DNA of 64,000 bases from Paenibacillus sp. FSL M7-0420 (GCF_038002345.1 NZ_JBBOCJ010000001.1:4526001-4590000); one strand, 5' to 3'. Numbered from the stretch's first letter, positions 25,777-34,923 are shown. The notes: a model not told the origin generated them from the sequence alone. A program made the numbers and translations.

Positions 25777-26651
25777 AGGGAGGGAAGCTTGGACTGCATG
25801 ACAAATACGCCGTAATTGAAGAACTACGTGACCAACATGGCATCACCCGCCTATTAGCCATTGCAGAGGTATCGCGGGCAAATTACTACAAGTGGCGAGG
25901 TGCAGAGGTTCGACGAATGGATGCCCATGAGCAAGAGCACGCCATGAAAGAGCATATGGTGGCGATTCACCTGGTTCATCCCTATTTCGGGTACCCTCGA
26001 ATGCAGGCAGCCCTGCGGGAGGCAGGCTACCTCGTCAACCACAAGAAGGTATGGCGGCTCATGAAAGAGCTATCGATCCAGTCTGTCATTCGCAAGAAAA
26101 GGCGTCGTGCGGGCTCTACTCCTTCCGTGGTCTACCCGAACCGATTAAAGCGTAAGTTTCATGCGACAGCACCTCAGCAGAAGCTAGTAACGGACATTAC
26201 GTATATCTCAGACGGCACCCGTTTTTATTATCTGTCTGCGATTCAGGACCTCTTCAACAATGAAATTGTAGCTTGGCAGATCTCGGAGCGAAACGACGTA
26301 AACCTCGTCTTGGATACGGTTGAACAGTGGACACGGAAAAGAGACGTGTCTGAGGCCGTGCTCCATTCGGACCAAGGCTTTCAGTACACGTCTCAGGCGT
26401 ACAACACACGATTAGAGGCATTCAGCGTCAAGGGCAGCCACTCTCGCAAAGCAACCTGCCTGGATAACGCCTGCATCGAATCCTTCTTTTCGCATCTGAA
26501 GACAGAAAAGTTGTACCTTCACCAGTGTAAGTCAGAAGCAGAGATTCATCAAGCCGTTGAGGAGTATATCTACTTTTACAATTACCAACGTTTTCAGGCG
26601 AAACTGAAACAGCGCGCGCCGATTGAGTATCGACACGCGCTGGCTGCTTAG
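25614..26651 (+). CDS. IS3 family transposase OrfB (by -1 frameshift from OrfA)
   Basis: This is the catalytic part, an rve integrase domain. Acidic residues are in TDITYISDGTRFYYLSAIQDL (first D), VLHSDQGFQYTSQAY (second D) and SRKATCLDNACIESFFSHLK (E). The open frame begins at 25614, but no ribosome site is seen; the functional product most likely joins OrfA at 25752-25758 by -1 slippage and continues as KKAVSKSVKGG. An HTH_21-type segment (LVHPYFGYPRMQAALREAGYLVNHKKVWRLM) precedes the core. Intact. Confidence 0.92.
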   Translation: MGKEISEWGATPYTKRGNKPFKRTSTFYICQYRRRTRLLKGTGGLLKKAVSKSVKGGKLGLHDKYAVIEELRDQHGITRLLAIAEVSRANYYKWRGAEVRRMDAHEQEHAMKEHMVAIHLVHPYFGYPRMQAALREAGYLVNHKKVWRLMKELSIQSVIRKKRRRAGSTPSVVYPNRLKRKFHATAPQQKLVTDITYISDGTRFYYLSAIQDLFNNEIVAWQISERNDVNLVLDTVEQWTRKRDVSEAVLHSDQGFQYTSQAYNTRLEAFSVKGSHSRKATCLDNACIESFFSHLKTEKLYLHQCKSEAEIHQAVEEYIYFYNYQRFQAKLKQRAPIEYRHALAA

Positions 26652-26690
26652 CTTTTTTCATCTGTCTACTTGACAGGGGTATGACCAGCT

Positions 26691-27120
26691 CACCCATTGT
26701 AATCGGTTTTTCGATTACATTTGGTCCACACGCCTCGCGCCTGCCCATTGTAATCGGTTTTTCGATTACATTTGGTCCACACGCCTCGCGCCTGCCCATT
26801 GTAATCGCTTTTTCGATTACATTTGGTCCACACGCCCCGCGCCTGCCCATTGTAATCGGTTTTTCGATTACATTTGGTCCACACGCCTCGCGCCTGCCCA
26901 TTGTAATCGCTTTTTCGATTACATTTGGCCCACACGCCCCGCGCCCATTGTAATCGGTTTTTCGATTACATTTGGTCCACGCACCCCGCTGCCTGCCCAT
27001 TGTAATCGGTTTTTCGATTACATTTGGTCCACACGCCTCGCGCCTGCCCATTGTAATCGGTTTTTCGATTACATTTGGCTCACACGCCCCGCGCCTGCCC
27101 ATTGTGTCCGGATTTCCACT
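26691..27120. repeat. Tandem array 2, right part, 51-bp period
   Basis: Units start (CCCATTG) at 26693, 26744, 26795, 26846, 26897, 26944, 26996, 27047 and 27098: mostly 51 bp, with one 47 (4-bp deletion) and one 52. Each holds the hairpin TGTAATCG-loop-CGATTACA, followed by a conserved TTTGGTCCACACGCC and a GC-rich spacer; the G/C change in GTAATCGG versus GTAATCGC falls in the loop. The last unit is degenerate. The 4-bp deletion breaks any reading frame, so the long open frames through it are not genes. Both flanking genes converge on it. Confidence 0.95.
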
Positions 27121-27140
27121 TACATTCCGGCCCGCACACA

Positions 27141-27183
27141 GACAGCAGCCCTCCCGGAGGTCCCTCCGGCGAGGGCTGCTGTC
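27141..27183 (-). terminator. Strong hairpin after the esterase gene
   Basis: GACAGCAGCCCTC pairs perfectly with GAGGGCTGCTGTC, and inside it CGGAGG pairs with CCTCCG. It begins just past the esterase stop. There is no long T-run on the minus strand, so termination is likely but not certain. Confidence 0.65.
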
Positions 27184-27190
27184 TGTAAAC

Positions 27191-28672
27191 TTATCCCTTA
27201 TAATACTCAAAAATCCGTCTGCGCTTCTCCCCGTCCGGGTCGTTCACCACACGCGAGGACTGGTCAAATATCATCGTTGCCCGCATCTCTGGTGTGTACT
27301 GCGGCCAATCCAGTCCCGGCGCTGCCGGATCTCCACCATGGGCGAAGGCTGTCCAGGCGGTCTGCATTGCCTCCGCCACTGCCTCCATGTCCGGCGTCAC
27401 GTTCAGGCCATACTGCTTCAGCAGCGGGAGATTGTTGAAGACATAGAGAATCTCCGCTCCGTGAATGGCCTTCTCCAGCAGCGGATGCCCGGGCACCGTC
27501 CAGTCGAAGCGGTACATCCAGACGGGGGCATGTCCCTGCTGCTTCTCCGCGAACGAAATCGAGCTGGCCCAGAAGAACAGGTCGGTCAGCACCTCCGCCT
27601 GTCCTTCCCAGGTATGGCTGTAATCCGAGGTCAGCTCAGAGAGGTCGTCCACTCCCATCAGCTGCTCCAGCGCTTTGAGCGATTGCTCGAAATTATCGGC
27701 CTTCTGCCCCTCGCGGAAGAACAGATTGCCTTCGTGCAGATTCGTTCCGATCAGCACAGGAATACCGCTGGCGGCTCCAGCCGCAATGGCCTGTACCGGC
27801 TCAACCGGCAGGGTTCCCGGCTCAACGACCGGCTGGAAGAACATATTCATCGAGTCTCCGGACAGCTTGTACGCCATCCGGCCTGCGGCTTCCATAATCT
27901 CTCCGGCCGGGAGCTTATGCAACAGCTGTGTACCGCTGCCGGGCTGAAGGCCCAGCTCGGCTAGCAATGCGGCAGCAATCTGCCCGCCCTGCTCCCCGTT
28001 CAGCGTCTGCGCCGCCCCGCTCTCCATAATGGCCCGGGCGAACAGTCCCTTCGCCGCAGGCATCGCCAGCAGCGCGGCAATGCTCATGCTTCCTGCCGAT
28101 TCACCGAAGACCGTGACCCGCGCCGGATCACCGCCGAATGCAGCGATATTCTGCTGAACCCATTCCAGGGCAGCAATCTGATCCAGGAGGCCCAGGTTGC
28201 TGCCCAGCCCTCCGCCCAGCGGAGAGAGATGCAGGAACCCGAGCGGACCCAGCCGGTAATTCACGGTAACCACCACGACATTCCCGGAGACAGCCAGATT
28301 GCTGCCCTCGAACATCGGCTGGCTGCCTGCGCCGGTAACGAAGGTGCCGCCGTGAATCCACACCATCACCGGCAGCGCCCCGGTCTCCTCCGCTGCCGCC
28401 GGGGACCAGACATTCAGATATAGACAATCTTCATCGTAGACCGGGGTGGTACCACCGAACCGCGTCCCGCTGGTGCTGACCGGCTGCAGGCTGACCGGTC
28501 CGAACTTGATGGCCTCCCGTACGCCACTCCAGGACTCCGGCGGCTGCGGTGCCCGGAAGCGCAGCTCTCCGAGCGGCGGGGCAGCGAACGGGATGCCGCG
28601 CCACACGTTCACGCCGTTTCCCGCTTCTCCCTTCAGTTGCCCATAAGCTGTATTCACCAGTTGTCCTGACAT
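27191..28672 (-). CDS. Carboxylesterase/lipase family protein (type B)
   Basis: 493 residues of the alpha/beta-hydrolase carboxylesterase family. The catalytic serine is in VFGESAGS (about residue 192), the oxyanion hole in VWIHGGTFVTG, the acid probably in IGTNLHEGNLF, and the histidine in TAFAHGGDPAAPGLDWPQYT. It hydrolyses ester substrates in the cytoplasm (no signal peptide); closest by memory to para-nitrobenzyl esterase PnbA. The start at 28672 gives MSGQLVNT with AAAGGA 9 nt upstream; an ATG at 28681 abuts that site. It follows the AI-2E family gene by about 20 nt, so an operon is likely. Confidence 0.9.
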   Translation of the reverse strand: MSGQLVNTAYGQLKGEAGNGVNVWRGIPFAAPPLGELRFRAPQPPESWSGVREAIKFGPVSLQPVSTSGTRFGGTTPVYDEDCLYLNVWSPAAAEETGALPVMVWIHGGTFVTGAGSQPMFEGSNLAVSGNVVVVTVNYRLGPLGFLHLSPLGGGLGSNLGLLDQIAALEWVQQNIAAFGGDPARVTVFGESAGSMSIAALLAMPAAKGLFARAIMESGAAQTLNGEQGGQIAAALLAELGLQPGSGTQLLHKLPAGEIMEAAGRMAYKLSGDSMNMFFQPVVEPGTLPVEPVQAIAAGAASGIPVLIGTNLHEGNLFFREGQKADNFEQSLKALEQLMGVDDLSELTSDYSHTWEGQAEVLTDLFFWASSISFAEKQQGHAPVWMYRFDWTVPGHPLLEKAIHGAEILYVFNNLPLLKQYGLNVTPDMEAVAEAMQTAWTAFAHGGDPAAPGLDWPQYTPEMRATMIFDQSSRVVNDPDGEKRRRIFEYYKG

Positions 28673-28692
28673 TGCACTCATTCCTTTTCGCT

Positions 28693-29850
28693 TTATTCCT
28701 CAGTCTTTTCTTCAATGACTCTGTAGAGCCCGGAGCGGAAGCGGAACCACTGGAAGATATGGGTCATTACCACTTTAAGCACGGCATAGCCCGGAACCGC
28801 CAGTATGATACCGAGTACACCGAACATTTTTCCGGCAAAAATAATCACAAAAATAATCGTAATCGGGTGAATCCTAAGCGATTTCCCCATAATCTGCGGC
28901 GAGATGAACTTCCCTTCGATCAGTTGAACTGCGGTCCAGACAATGACCATCTTCAGCAGCATGAACGGTGAGGTAACCATCGCCACGATCAGCGCAGGGG
29001 TAATCGCAATGGCCGGCCCCAAATAAGGAACTACAGCCGTACAAGCGGCAACGATCGCCAGAACCAGCGAATACTCCAGCCCGATAATCAGGTACCCGAT
29101 ATAGAGCAATGCTCCGATGCAACAGCTGACAATAATCTGGCCGCGGATATACGATGCGATCTGATTGTTCATCTCCTGCATAACCATCCGGGACTGCGGC
29201 CGCAGTGCGGTAGGGATGAGTCTCATGAGATAGTCGGGCAATCTTTTGCCGTCGCGCAGGAGATAAAAGAGAATGAAGGGTGTAGTCACTACAGCCAGAA
29301 CAATTTCGGTCAGGGTTCCAACGAAGCTGCCTACGCCGCTGACAGCATTATTCAGGAAGGTTGTGGCCCAGGTCGTCACCTTGCTGGTGATATCACTAAG
29401 GTCCGTGCCTACGCTCGACTGAATCTTATTGAACAGTTCACTGCCGGTAAGCTGGAGGAATTCCTCCTGGATCTGCTCACTGTAGACGGGGAAGTTGTCA
29501 ATCAGGCCCATAAGCTGGGTGCGGATAATCGGGATGACCATAAGCAGAACCAGGGTAATGATCCCCATAATGATCAGATACAGAATGACAATGCCATACG
29601 CCCGCTTCACCCGGCTTCTCTTCTCCAGACGGTCCACCAGCGGATTCAACAGATAATAGGCGATCCCGGAGAGCAGCAGCGGCGCTGCCACCGTATGCAG
29701 AAGCACAGACAGCGGCTTGAACACAAACGGAATCTTTGAGAATACGAGTATCGTTAAGCCCACCAGCAGCGCAATCAGCAGACCCACCACAAACTTGTTG
29801 TTCAGAAAAAACTTTTTGAATTTATCCGGCCATACCTGCCGTTTATCCAT
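28693..29850 (-). CDS. AI-2E family transporter (PerM/YtvI-like)
   Basis: 385 residues with about eight membrane helices and the family's large extracytoplasmic region (ITSKVTTWATTFLNNAVSGVGSFVGTLTEIVLAVVTTPFILFYLLRDGKRLPDYLMRLIP). Near the C-terminus comes the conserved AIVAACTAVVPYLGPAIAITPALIVAM and HPITIIFVIIFAGKMFGVLGIILAVPGYAVLKV. Members are proposed exporters or Na+/H+ antiporters; AI-2 transport has not been shown for most. Substrate unknown. First gene of a likely pair with the esterase. Confidence 0.9.
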   Translation of the reverse strand: MDKRQVWPDKFKKFFLNNKFVVGLLIALLVGLTILVFSKIPFVFKPLSVLLHTVAAPLLLSGIAYYLLNPLVDRLEKRSRVKRAYGIVILYLIIMGIITLVLLMVIPIIRTQLMGLIDNFPVYSEQIQEEFLQLTGSELFNKIQSSVGTDLSDITSKVTTWATTFLNNAVSGVGSFVGTLTEIVLAVVTTPFILFYLLRDGKRLPDYLMRLIPTALRPQSRMVMQEMNNQIASYIRGQIIVSCCIGALLYIGYLIIGLEYSLVLAIVAACTAVVPYLGPAIAITPALIVAMVTSPFMLLKMVIVWTAVQLIEGKFISPQIMGKSLRIHPITIIFVIIFAGKMFGVLGIILAVPGYAVLKVVMTHIFQWFRFRSGLYRVIEEKTEE

Positions 29851-29951
29851 ATCCTGCCGCCCCCTAGCTGCAACTCTTACCTGTTAAGTGTGATTATTTG
29901 CACTATGTATAAGCATAGTAACCCTGTGGCTGCAAGTCAAATCAGGGACAA

Positions 29952-30683
29952 TCAACGCAAATAGCAGCCATTGTTAATATCAAAGGTGGCTCCTGTATAA
30001 GCTCTGGCTCTGCTGCTCAGCATAAAAATCACCGTATCGGCCACATCCTCCGCCAGCAGCGGTTCAGGATTTAACTGGTGTTCCCGGTATTCCTGCTGCC
30101 TCCAGGCGGGGATATGTCCCATCATCGGGGTGTCCGCCATGGTCGGAGCCACTGCATTCACGCGGATCAAAGGGGCAAAATTCATTGCGCAGCTCTTGGT
30201 CAAGCCAAGAATAGCAGCCTTCGTTAGACCGTATACTGCATCGGAGCTGCCTTCCTGGCCGGAGACTGATGACATGTTGACGATGACGCCCTTTTGCTTC
30301 TGCTCCAGCAGCATGCGTCCGAAGGCCTGGGAGAAGTAGACATACCCTTTGATATTGATATCCATCACCCGGTTGATCTCCTCCGGTGTATACTCCAGCA
30401 GGCTGCGGCCCAGATAGATCCCTGCATTGTTGACCAGCCCGCTCACATCGGCATGCTCTTGCTGAATGGCTGAGAAGAAGTGCTCCACCCCGCTGTAATC
30501 GGCGACATCCAGCCGGTAAGTGTAGAGCTTATCCGAAGCGGCTTCGTGCTTCAACTCCTCCAGACGGGGACCATCCAGGTCACAACCAATGACTTCAGCT
30601 CCCGCCTCCAGACTATGTCTGACAATGGCCTTACCAATACCTGAAGCAGCACCGGTCACTATTATTTTCATTCCTTGCAGCAT
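29952..30683 (-). CDS. SDR family NAD(P)-dependent oxidoreductase
   Basis: 243 residues, classical short-chain dehydrogenase/reductase. The cofactor motif is TGAASGIGKAIV (residues about 10-21), with LVNNAGIY for the NNAG strand, catalytic Ser in NMSSVSGQEG, and Tyr-x-x-x-Lys in DAVYGLTKAAIL. The Asp in GCDLDGPRL after strand 2 suggests a preference for NAD+. The substrate cannot be told. It stands alone, 42 nt after the acetyltransferase gene on the same strand. Confidence 0.92.
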   Translation of the reverse strand: MLQGMKIIVTGAASGIGKAIVRHSLEAGAEVIGCDLDGPRLEELKHEAASDKLYTYRLDVADYSGVEHFFSAIQQEHADVSGLVNNAGIYLGRSLLEYTPEEINRVMDINIKGYVYFSQAFGRMLLEQKQKGVIVNMSSVSGQEGSSDAVYGLTKAAILGLTKSCAMNFAPLIRVNAVAPTMADTPMMGHIPAWRQQEYREHQLNPEPLLAEDVADTVIFMLSSRARAYTGATFDINNGCYLR

Positions 30684-30725
30684 CCTTTGACATTCCTCCC
30701 TGTAATAGACTTAATAATTACAACC

Positions 30726-31538
30726 TTACTGAAAGCGCAAATCAACAATGCTTCCGGTCCGCTTGAAGCCCACCGACTGATAGACCTTATTGGAATCGGG
30801 ATTCGCCGCATCGGCGTAGAGCATGGGCGTCACGCCCTGTGTGCTGAGCAGCTCGGCACACAGGGCAGCTACAGCCGCACTCGCATACCCGTGCTTGCGG
30901 AACTCACGCGGAGTGAACACTTCATTAATCCGCGCTTGCCTGGCAGACTGATGGGCCAGATTAACCATGGACACCGGCTGTTCCCGGTCGATCCATAGAC
31001 GGAGCTTGCCCGAATCCGTAACCGCCGCGGCATAGTCCAGATGATCCTCCGCTGCACTCTCCGTACCGAAGCAATCCTGCACGAATCCGGCTAAGTACCC
31101 GGCGATGAGCGGAATATCACCTGGCCCCGCCTGCTGCAGCTTGCCGCTGACACCATACGGCAGCTGCACCTCCGGGCAGTGATAAGCTTCCATCATCATC
31201 CGTACGTAGTGAGACTTACCGGTAAGTTCGCTGTACGCATCGGCGAACAGCTTCCCCGTCTCCGGCGTTCCGTTAACCCCCGGCAATTCGCGGTCCTCCA
31301 GCATTTCTGCCAGCTCCCGGACAAGGGAACGGCGCCTCTCTTCAGCCAGCTCTGGTGATAACCACAACCACGAGTTACGCCCGGCGGCATGGGCGAAGAT
31401 CAGATCATTCTCCTCTGTCCTGATCCGCAGTGCTTCCTCGTTCTCGACAATCAAATGAATGAGATTATATTCTACCTCTTCCTGCATGAACTGCCCTGTG
31501 TGCAGCACATCATCCCCCGGCCCGAAGCTTACAAACAT
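30726..31538 (-). CDS. GNAT family N-acetyltransferase
   Basis: 270 residues. The C-terminal half (about 135-270) is a GNAT fold with the acetyl-CoA loop EFRKHGYASAAVAALCAELL and the end motif LYADAANPDSNKVYQSVGFKRTGSIVDLRF. The N-terminal half is a family-specific extension. The acceptor is unknown. A GAGGGGGAAGC site precedes the ATG. Probably co-transcribed with the SDR gene downstream. Confidence 0.88.
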   Translation of the reverse strand: MFVSFGPGDDVLHTGQFMQEEVEYNLIHLIVENEEALRIRTEENDLIFAHAAGRNSWLWLSPELAEERRRSLVRELAEMLEDRELPGVNGTPETGKLFADAYSELTGKSHYVRMMMEAYHCPEVQLPYGVSGKLQQAGPGDIPLIAGYLAGFVQDCFGTESAAEDHLDYAAAVTDSGKLRLWIDREQPVSMVNLAHQSARQARINEVFTPREFRKHGYASAAVAALCAELLSTQGVTPMLYADAANPDSNKVYQSVGFKRTGSIVDLRFQ

Positions 31539-31584
31539 CCCGCTTCCCCCTCTTAGACTTTTCTATCTATTGTAAAGCCCTCTT

Positions 31585-31635
31585 TGGAAAAAATAAACAG
31601 CCCTTAGCCGGAGAATTCCAGCGGCGGGCTGCACT
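31585..31635 (-). terminator. Terminator after the ferredoxin-like gene
   Basis: On the minus strand CAGCCC and GGGCTG enclose an inner CCG/CGG-GGA/TCC hairpin and are followed by TTTATTTTTT. It begins about 15 nt past the stop codon. Confidence 0.8.
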
Positions 31636-31648
31636 GATCACTATATTA

Positions 31649-32008
31649 TCATTTCTTCTTCTTACCTTTGGCACCCTTGGGAGTAGCGGCCTTGAAGCCT
31701 TCTTCATACGTATAGAGCAGATTCTCTTCGAGCTGTTCTCCCTTCAGCACCTTGCGCACCAGGCTTTTGGCAGATTTAGGGGTGATATCCCTGTACCATA
31801 CGCCTTCCGGGTAAGAGATCACGACACATGCATCCGAGCATCTTCCGTTGCAGCGGGTTACTGTTGTATGTATCAGCGCATCTGCCCCTTGCTTCGTAAT
31901 CTCATCCTCAATCGCTTCCGCTACCTCTTCACCCTTATGCTTCTTGCAGTCACTTCCGTTACAGATCAGCAAATGGCTGACCGTTCCTTGCAGATTCCAG
32001 GTTGTCAT
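31649..32008 (-). CDS. Thioredoxin-like (2Fe-2S) ferredoxin
   Basis: 119 residues with a thioredoxin-fold 2Fe-2S domain: LICNGSDCKKHKG (two Cys, about residues 16 and 21) and VTRCNGRCSDACVVISYPEGVWYRDI (further Cys about 53-61), ending in a lysine-rich tail. Such proteins carry electrons like the NuoE subunit or act as small ferredoxins. A role in iron or redox metabolism fits the adjacent siderophore locus, but the gene is divergent from it and no Fur box faces it clearly. Confidence 0.85.
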   Translation of the reverse strand: MTTWNLQGTVSHLLICNGSDCKKHKGEEVAEAIEDEITKQGADALIHTTVTRCNGRCSDACVVISYPEGVWYRDITPKSAKSLVRKVLKGEQLEENLLYTYEEGFKAATPKGAKGKKKK

Positions 32009-32117
32009 GGCCTTCTTCGCCCCCTCTAATACAACTATACCCTGCTTGTCTCTGACCCTAAACTTTACCTTCCGATTCGAGGATCGTCAATAGCAGGAAA
32101 GACTGTTATACTATTAC

Positions 32118-32136
32118 TGAGAATGATTATCATCTA
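32118..32136 (+). promoter_or_regulatory. Fur box upstream of the Btr-like regulator
   Basis: TGAGAATGATTATCATCTA resembles the 19-bp Fur consensus (GATAATGATTATCATTATC), with a TATACT -10-like hexamer at 32107-32112 directly upstream. Fur with iron would repress the regulator gene. Confidence 0.85.
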
Positions 32137-32156
32137 AGAAAAGAGTGACTCGAAAC

Positions 32157-33743
32157 ATGCAGACGCGAAATGCCGGCAGTTCATTGCCTACTCCTCATAG
32201 CTTTTATATTCCGGTACATGTTACGGCACTGGATCAAGCCTCCTTTAACCGGGAAAATCCCATTTCCCCCTTCACCTCATTCCTGGTAGTTGTCACCGGC
32301 GGAAGCGGAGTCATCGAGCGAAATGGAGAACGTATCCGTCTATCCGGCGGTCATACCTTGTGCAGTGACAGTCCGGTGGATATCAGGCTGCCCCGCAACC
32401 ATAAGCTGCAGGGTGTGTGGATCGAATATGCGGTGATCTCCGGCAACAGCCGGCCCTTCAGCCCGCTGAACCATGATCTGCCGGTCCGAAGCTGCCCTCC
32501 CCAGGTAAGCACGCTTGCTGTGCAGCTTCTTAGCAGCTGGAACCAGCCGGAGCAGCGCACGCCATTTGCCTTACAAGCTCTGTTCACTGACCTGCTCACT
32601 GAGCTGCATAATAGTGCTGCCGAGTACAAAGAACCGCAGGCTCATTGGATTGACCGTGTACTACATCATATAGAGTCTAATTATAATGAAGATTTGACGA
32701 GAGAACAGGCTGCCGGACTTGCCGGAGTGACCCCGGAGCATTTCTCCCGTGCCTTCCGCAGATTCACCGGGCAGACCTTCAATCAATATATAACGCTGCT
32801 GCGCATCCGTAAGGCCCAGCAGCGTATCCTTACAGGAGCCCCGAATCTGAGTACGCTGGCGCTTGAGGTTGGTTATAGCGAAGGAACCTATTTGAGCCGC
32901 AAATTCAAGCAGGTTGTAGGGATTTCGCCTTCAGCCTATCACCGTAAGAGCAAATCCGTAGTCTCGCTGAACTTCAATCATACGGCCAGCCTCCATGCGC
33001 TCGAAGTCGTTCCCCGGCTGGGAGTCTATTCGTCCTGGATGGAGAACATGCAGCCCGTTCCCTCCAGGAAGCTGCTGGATGAAGGAATCGGCTCCGCAGG
33101 TCTATACGAACGTCTATCGTCAGCCCGGCCGGATGTCATTATCAGCTACTCCTTGCCTGACAAGAGCAAGCAGCTCCTGTCCGTCGCACCGGTGATTGAG
33201 ATTCCCTTCATGCAAATGGACTGGCGGGAGCAATTCCGGCTGATTGCCGAGGTGACCGGACGTCAGCCTCAGGCAGAGGCCTGGTTAAGCCTCTATGACT
33301 GGCATTGCTACCAGGCTAATCAGCTGCTGGACCGGCGGATCGGTGACCGTGGAACCGCCATGGTCCTGGAGCTTGGCGCAGAGACGGCCTACTGCTTCAG
33401 CAGCAGCTACGGGCGCGGGACACAGATTCTGTATCATGATCTTGGCTTCCGCCCGCCGCTTGGCCTCGTTGCCGAGGGACTGCTGGATAAGGGCTATCTG
33501 GAGATTGCCTTCCATAACATCGCCCGCTACCCCGCTGACCATATCTTCATTACCTCTAGTAGGGAGGCTGCTGAAGCGCTGGAGCCGCTGCAGAGCTTTC
33601 TTCACCCTGTACAGCAATATCATATCGATGACTCTCCAGGCGGAAGAATCTATTACCTGAATCAGCCTGGCATGTTCTACGGGTTCGACCCGCTCTCCTC
33701 CGAGGCTCAGCTGAAGGTCCTAGTGCAGGCGCTGACATCATAA
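32157..33743 (+). CDS. AraC-type regulator fused to a siderophore-binding domain (Btr-like)
   Basis: About 528 residues (an upstream GTG at 32145 would add 4). An N-terminal AraC-type arm is followed by two helix-turn-helix motifs (residues about 170-275: DLTREQAAGLAGVTPEHFSRAFRRFTGQTFNQY and LALEVGYSEGTYLSRKFKQVVGISPSAYH). The C-terminal half (about 285-530) is a periplasmic-binding-protein fold like the FecB/FeuA domain. B. subtilis Btr has the same layout and activates siderophore uptake genes when it binds its siderophore. It should do the same for the substrate-binding gene next door. A Fur box lies upstream. Confidence 0.9.
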   Translation: MQTRNAGSSLPTPHSFYIPVHVTALDQASFNRENPISPFTSFLVVVTGGSGVIERNGERIRLSGGHTLCSDSPVDIRLPRNHKLQGVWIEYAVISGNSRPFSPLNHDLPVRSCPPQVSTLAVQLLSSWNQPEQRTPFALQALFTDLLTELHNSAAEYKEPQAHWIDRVLHHIESNYNEDLTREQAAGLAGVTPEHFSRAFRRFTGQTFNQYITLLRIRKAQQRILTGAPNLSTLALEVGYSEGTYLSRKFKQVVGISPSAYHRKSKSVVSLNFNHTASLHALEVVPRLGVYSSWMENMQPVPSRKLLDEGIGSAGLYERLSSARPDVIISYSLPDKSKQLLSVAPVIEIPFMQMDWREQFRLIAEVTGRQPQAEAWLSLYDWHCYQANQLLDRRIGDRGTAMVLELGAETAYCFSSSYGRGTQILYHDLGFRPPLGLVAEGLLDKGYLEIAFHNIARYPADHIFITSSREAAEALEPLQSFLHPVQQYHIDDSPGGRIYYLNQPGMFYGFDPLSSEAQLKVLVQALTS

Positions 33744-33807
33744 ATTTACATGGCCGGACATCACATTCAGCCATAGTCTAATCATAGCAAACTCTGTAAA
33801 GTGTTAT

Positions 33808-33826
33808 TGAGAATGATAATCGTTCT
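33808..33826 (+). promoter_or_regulatory. Fur box upstream of the siderophore-binding lipoprotein
   Basis: TGAGAATGATAATCGTTCT matches the Fur consensus and lies 20 nt before the start codon, so it probably overlaps the promoter or early leader. Confidence 0.85.
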
Positions 33827-33845
33827 ACATTAAGGAGGCTGCATC

Positions 33846-34871
33846 TTGAAAATCCCGTATTTACGTTCTCGCCGCATTCACCCGAAAGCTTGGATGGTCC
33901 TGTCTTTGCTTCTGGCATTGACTCTTATCGTCTCAGCTTGTGGAAACAACTCTTCTAATAGCAGCAATGGTGCTGCTTCAGCTAAGGCTACCGGAACACC
34001 CGCTTCCTCCGCTCAGCCAGAGAAGGCTGCTGCAACCGCAGCTCCCGCCTTCCATACTGTGACAACTGTGAATGGAGATATTGAGGTGCCGGCAGCACCG
34101 AAGCGGATTGTTGCCGAGGAATATCTGGGCAGCTTGATTGCCCTGGATACGATACCGGTCGGTGCGCCCGGGCTTACCCTGGAGAATATGTACTTCAAAG
34201 AATTCCTCACAGGAGTCGCAGATACCGGCACATACGGTAAAATGTCACCGGAGAATATCATCGCGCTGAATCCCGACTTGATTATCTCCGGCAATGCAGA
34301 CAGCTATGCGGCGCTCAGTCAGATTGCCCCAACGGTCATTGTGCCATATGGCGATTTGAAGAATGCGCATGAAGAACTGACCTATTTCGGTAAGCTGCTG
34401 GGCAAGGAGCAGGAAGCGGCAGCCTGGCTGGCTGATTACGATAAGCGTATTGCTGACGCCAAGGCCCGTGTGGATGCAGCCATTCCTGCCGGGGCCACCT
34501 TCAGTATTCTAGAGCATGCAGACAAGTCCACCTGGGTCTATGGGGATAACTTCGGACGCGGAGGACAGCCTATTTATCAGTCGCTGGGGCGCAAGCCGCC
34601 GGCTGGAGTGGCTGCTGAAATTATGGAGAAGCAATGGGCAGAATTATCCGCTGAGACCCTGGGTAAATATGCGGGTGATTATCTGGTCATCACTGACAAT
34701 GCATGGACTGCTCAAGACTTCCAGGCAGACCCGATCTGGGGCAGTCTGCCGGCAGTCAAGAACGGGAAGATCTACGTATGGAAAGAAGAGCGCTCCTGGT
34801 ACTATGATCCGATTGCCGTTCTGGCCCAGACGGAGGAGCTGGCCGATTGGCTGACCGGGGCACAACAATAA
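33846..34871 (+). CDS. Iron-siderophore ABC transporter substrate-binding lipoprotein
   Basis: 341 residues starting at a TTG; AAGGAGG lies 7 nt upstream and no nearby ATG fits. The signal peptide ends in a lipobox (LIVSAC), and a Ser/Asn/Ala-rich linker leads to a FecB/FeuA-type domain: GDIEVPAAPKRIVAEEYLGSLIALD, MSPENIIALNPDLIISGNADSYAAL, YFGKLLGKEQEAAAWL, YLVITDNAW. It captures a ferric siderophore outside the membrane and passes it to FecCD permeases, most likely the pair at 40.4-42.5 kb. Together with the Btr-like regulator it lies about 5 kb from them, separated by a germination operon. Confidence 0.92.
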   Translation: MKIPYLRSRRIHPKAWMVLSLLLALTLIVSACGNNSSNSSNGAASAKATGTPASSAQPEKAAATAAPAFHTVTTVNGDIEVPAAPKRIVAEEYLGSLIALDTIPVGAPGLTLENMYFKEFLTGVADTGTYGKMSPENIIALNPDLIISGNADSYAALSQIAPTVIVPYGDLKNAHEELTYFGKLLGKEQEAAAWLADYDKRIADAKARVDAAIPAGATFSILEHADKSTWVYGDNFGRGGQPIYQSLGRKPPAGVAAEIMEKQWAELSAETLGKYAGDYLVITDNAWTAQDFQADPIWGSLPAVKNGKIYVWKEERSWYYDPIAVLAQTEELADWLTGAQQ

Positions 34872-34884
34872 TGGAGTCATGAAT

Positions 34885-34923
34885 AAGCTGCCCGGAGCCT
34901 TCAATGGCTTCCGGCAGCTTTTC
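34885..34923 (+). terminator. Terminator after the siderophore-binding gene
   Basis: AGCTGCC and GGCAGCT with an inner CGGAGCC/GGCTTCC form a stem, followed by TTTT. It begins 14 nt past the stop. Confidence 0.75.

Larger units (their letters stand above)
25390..26687 (+). mobile_element. IS3-family insertion sequence, complete
   Basis: A 1298-bp element with imperfect terminal inverted repeats of about 25 bp (left TGGTATTATCCCCTTTAAG, right complement TGGTCATACCCCTGTCAAG, both then TAGACA) and a 3-bp target duplication GCT (25387-25389 and 26688-26690). It carries orfA and orfB in the -1 arrangement with an A-AAA-AAG slippery heptamer at 25752-25758. A short hairpin (CCTCATGTGTTAACATGAGG) lies just before orfA. 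It is inserted into tandem array 2. Confidence 0.95.

Noticed and set aside
26428..27210. Long open frames across array 2 and the IS end
   Set aside because: The minus-strand frame runs through the transposase and the array; a 4-bp deletion changes the frame within the plus-strand copy.
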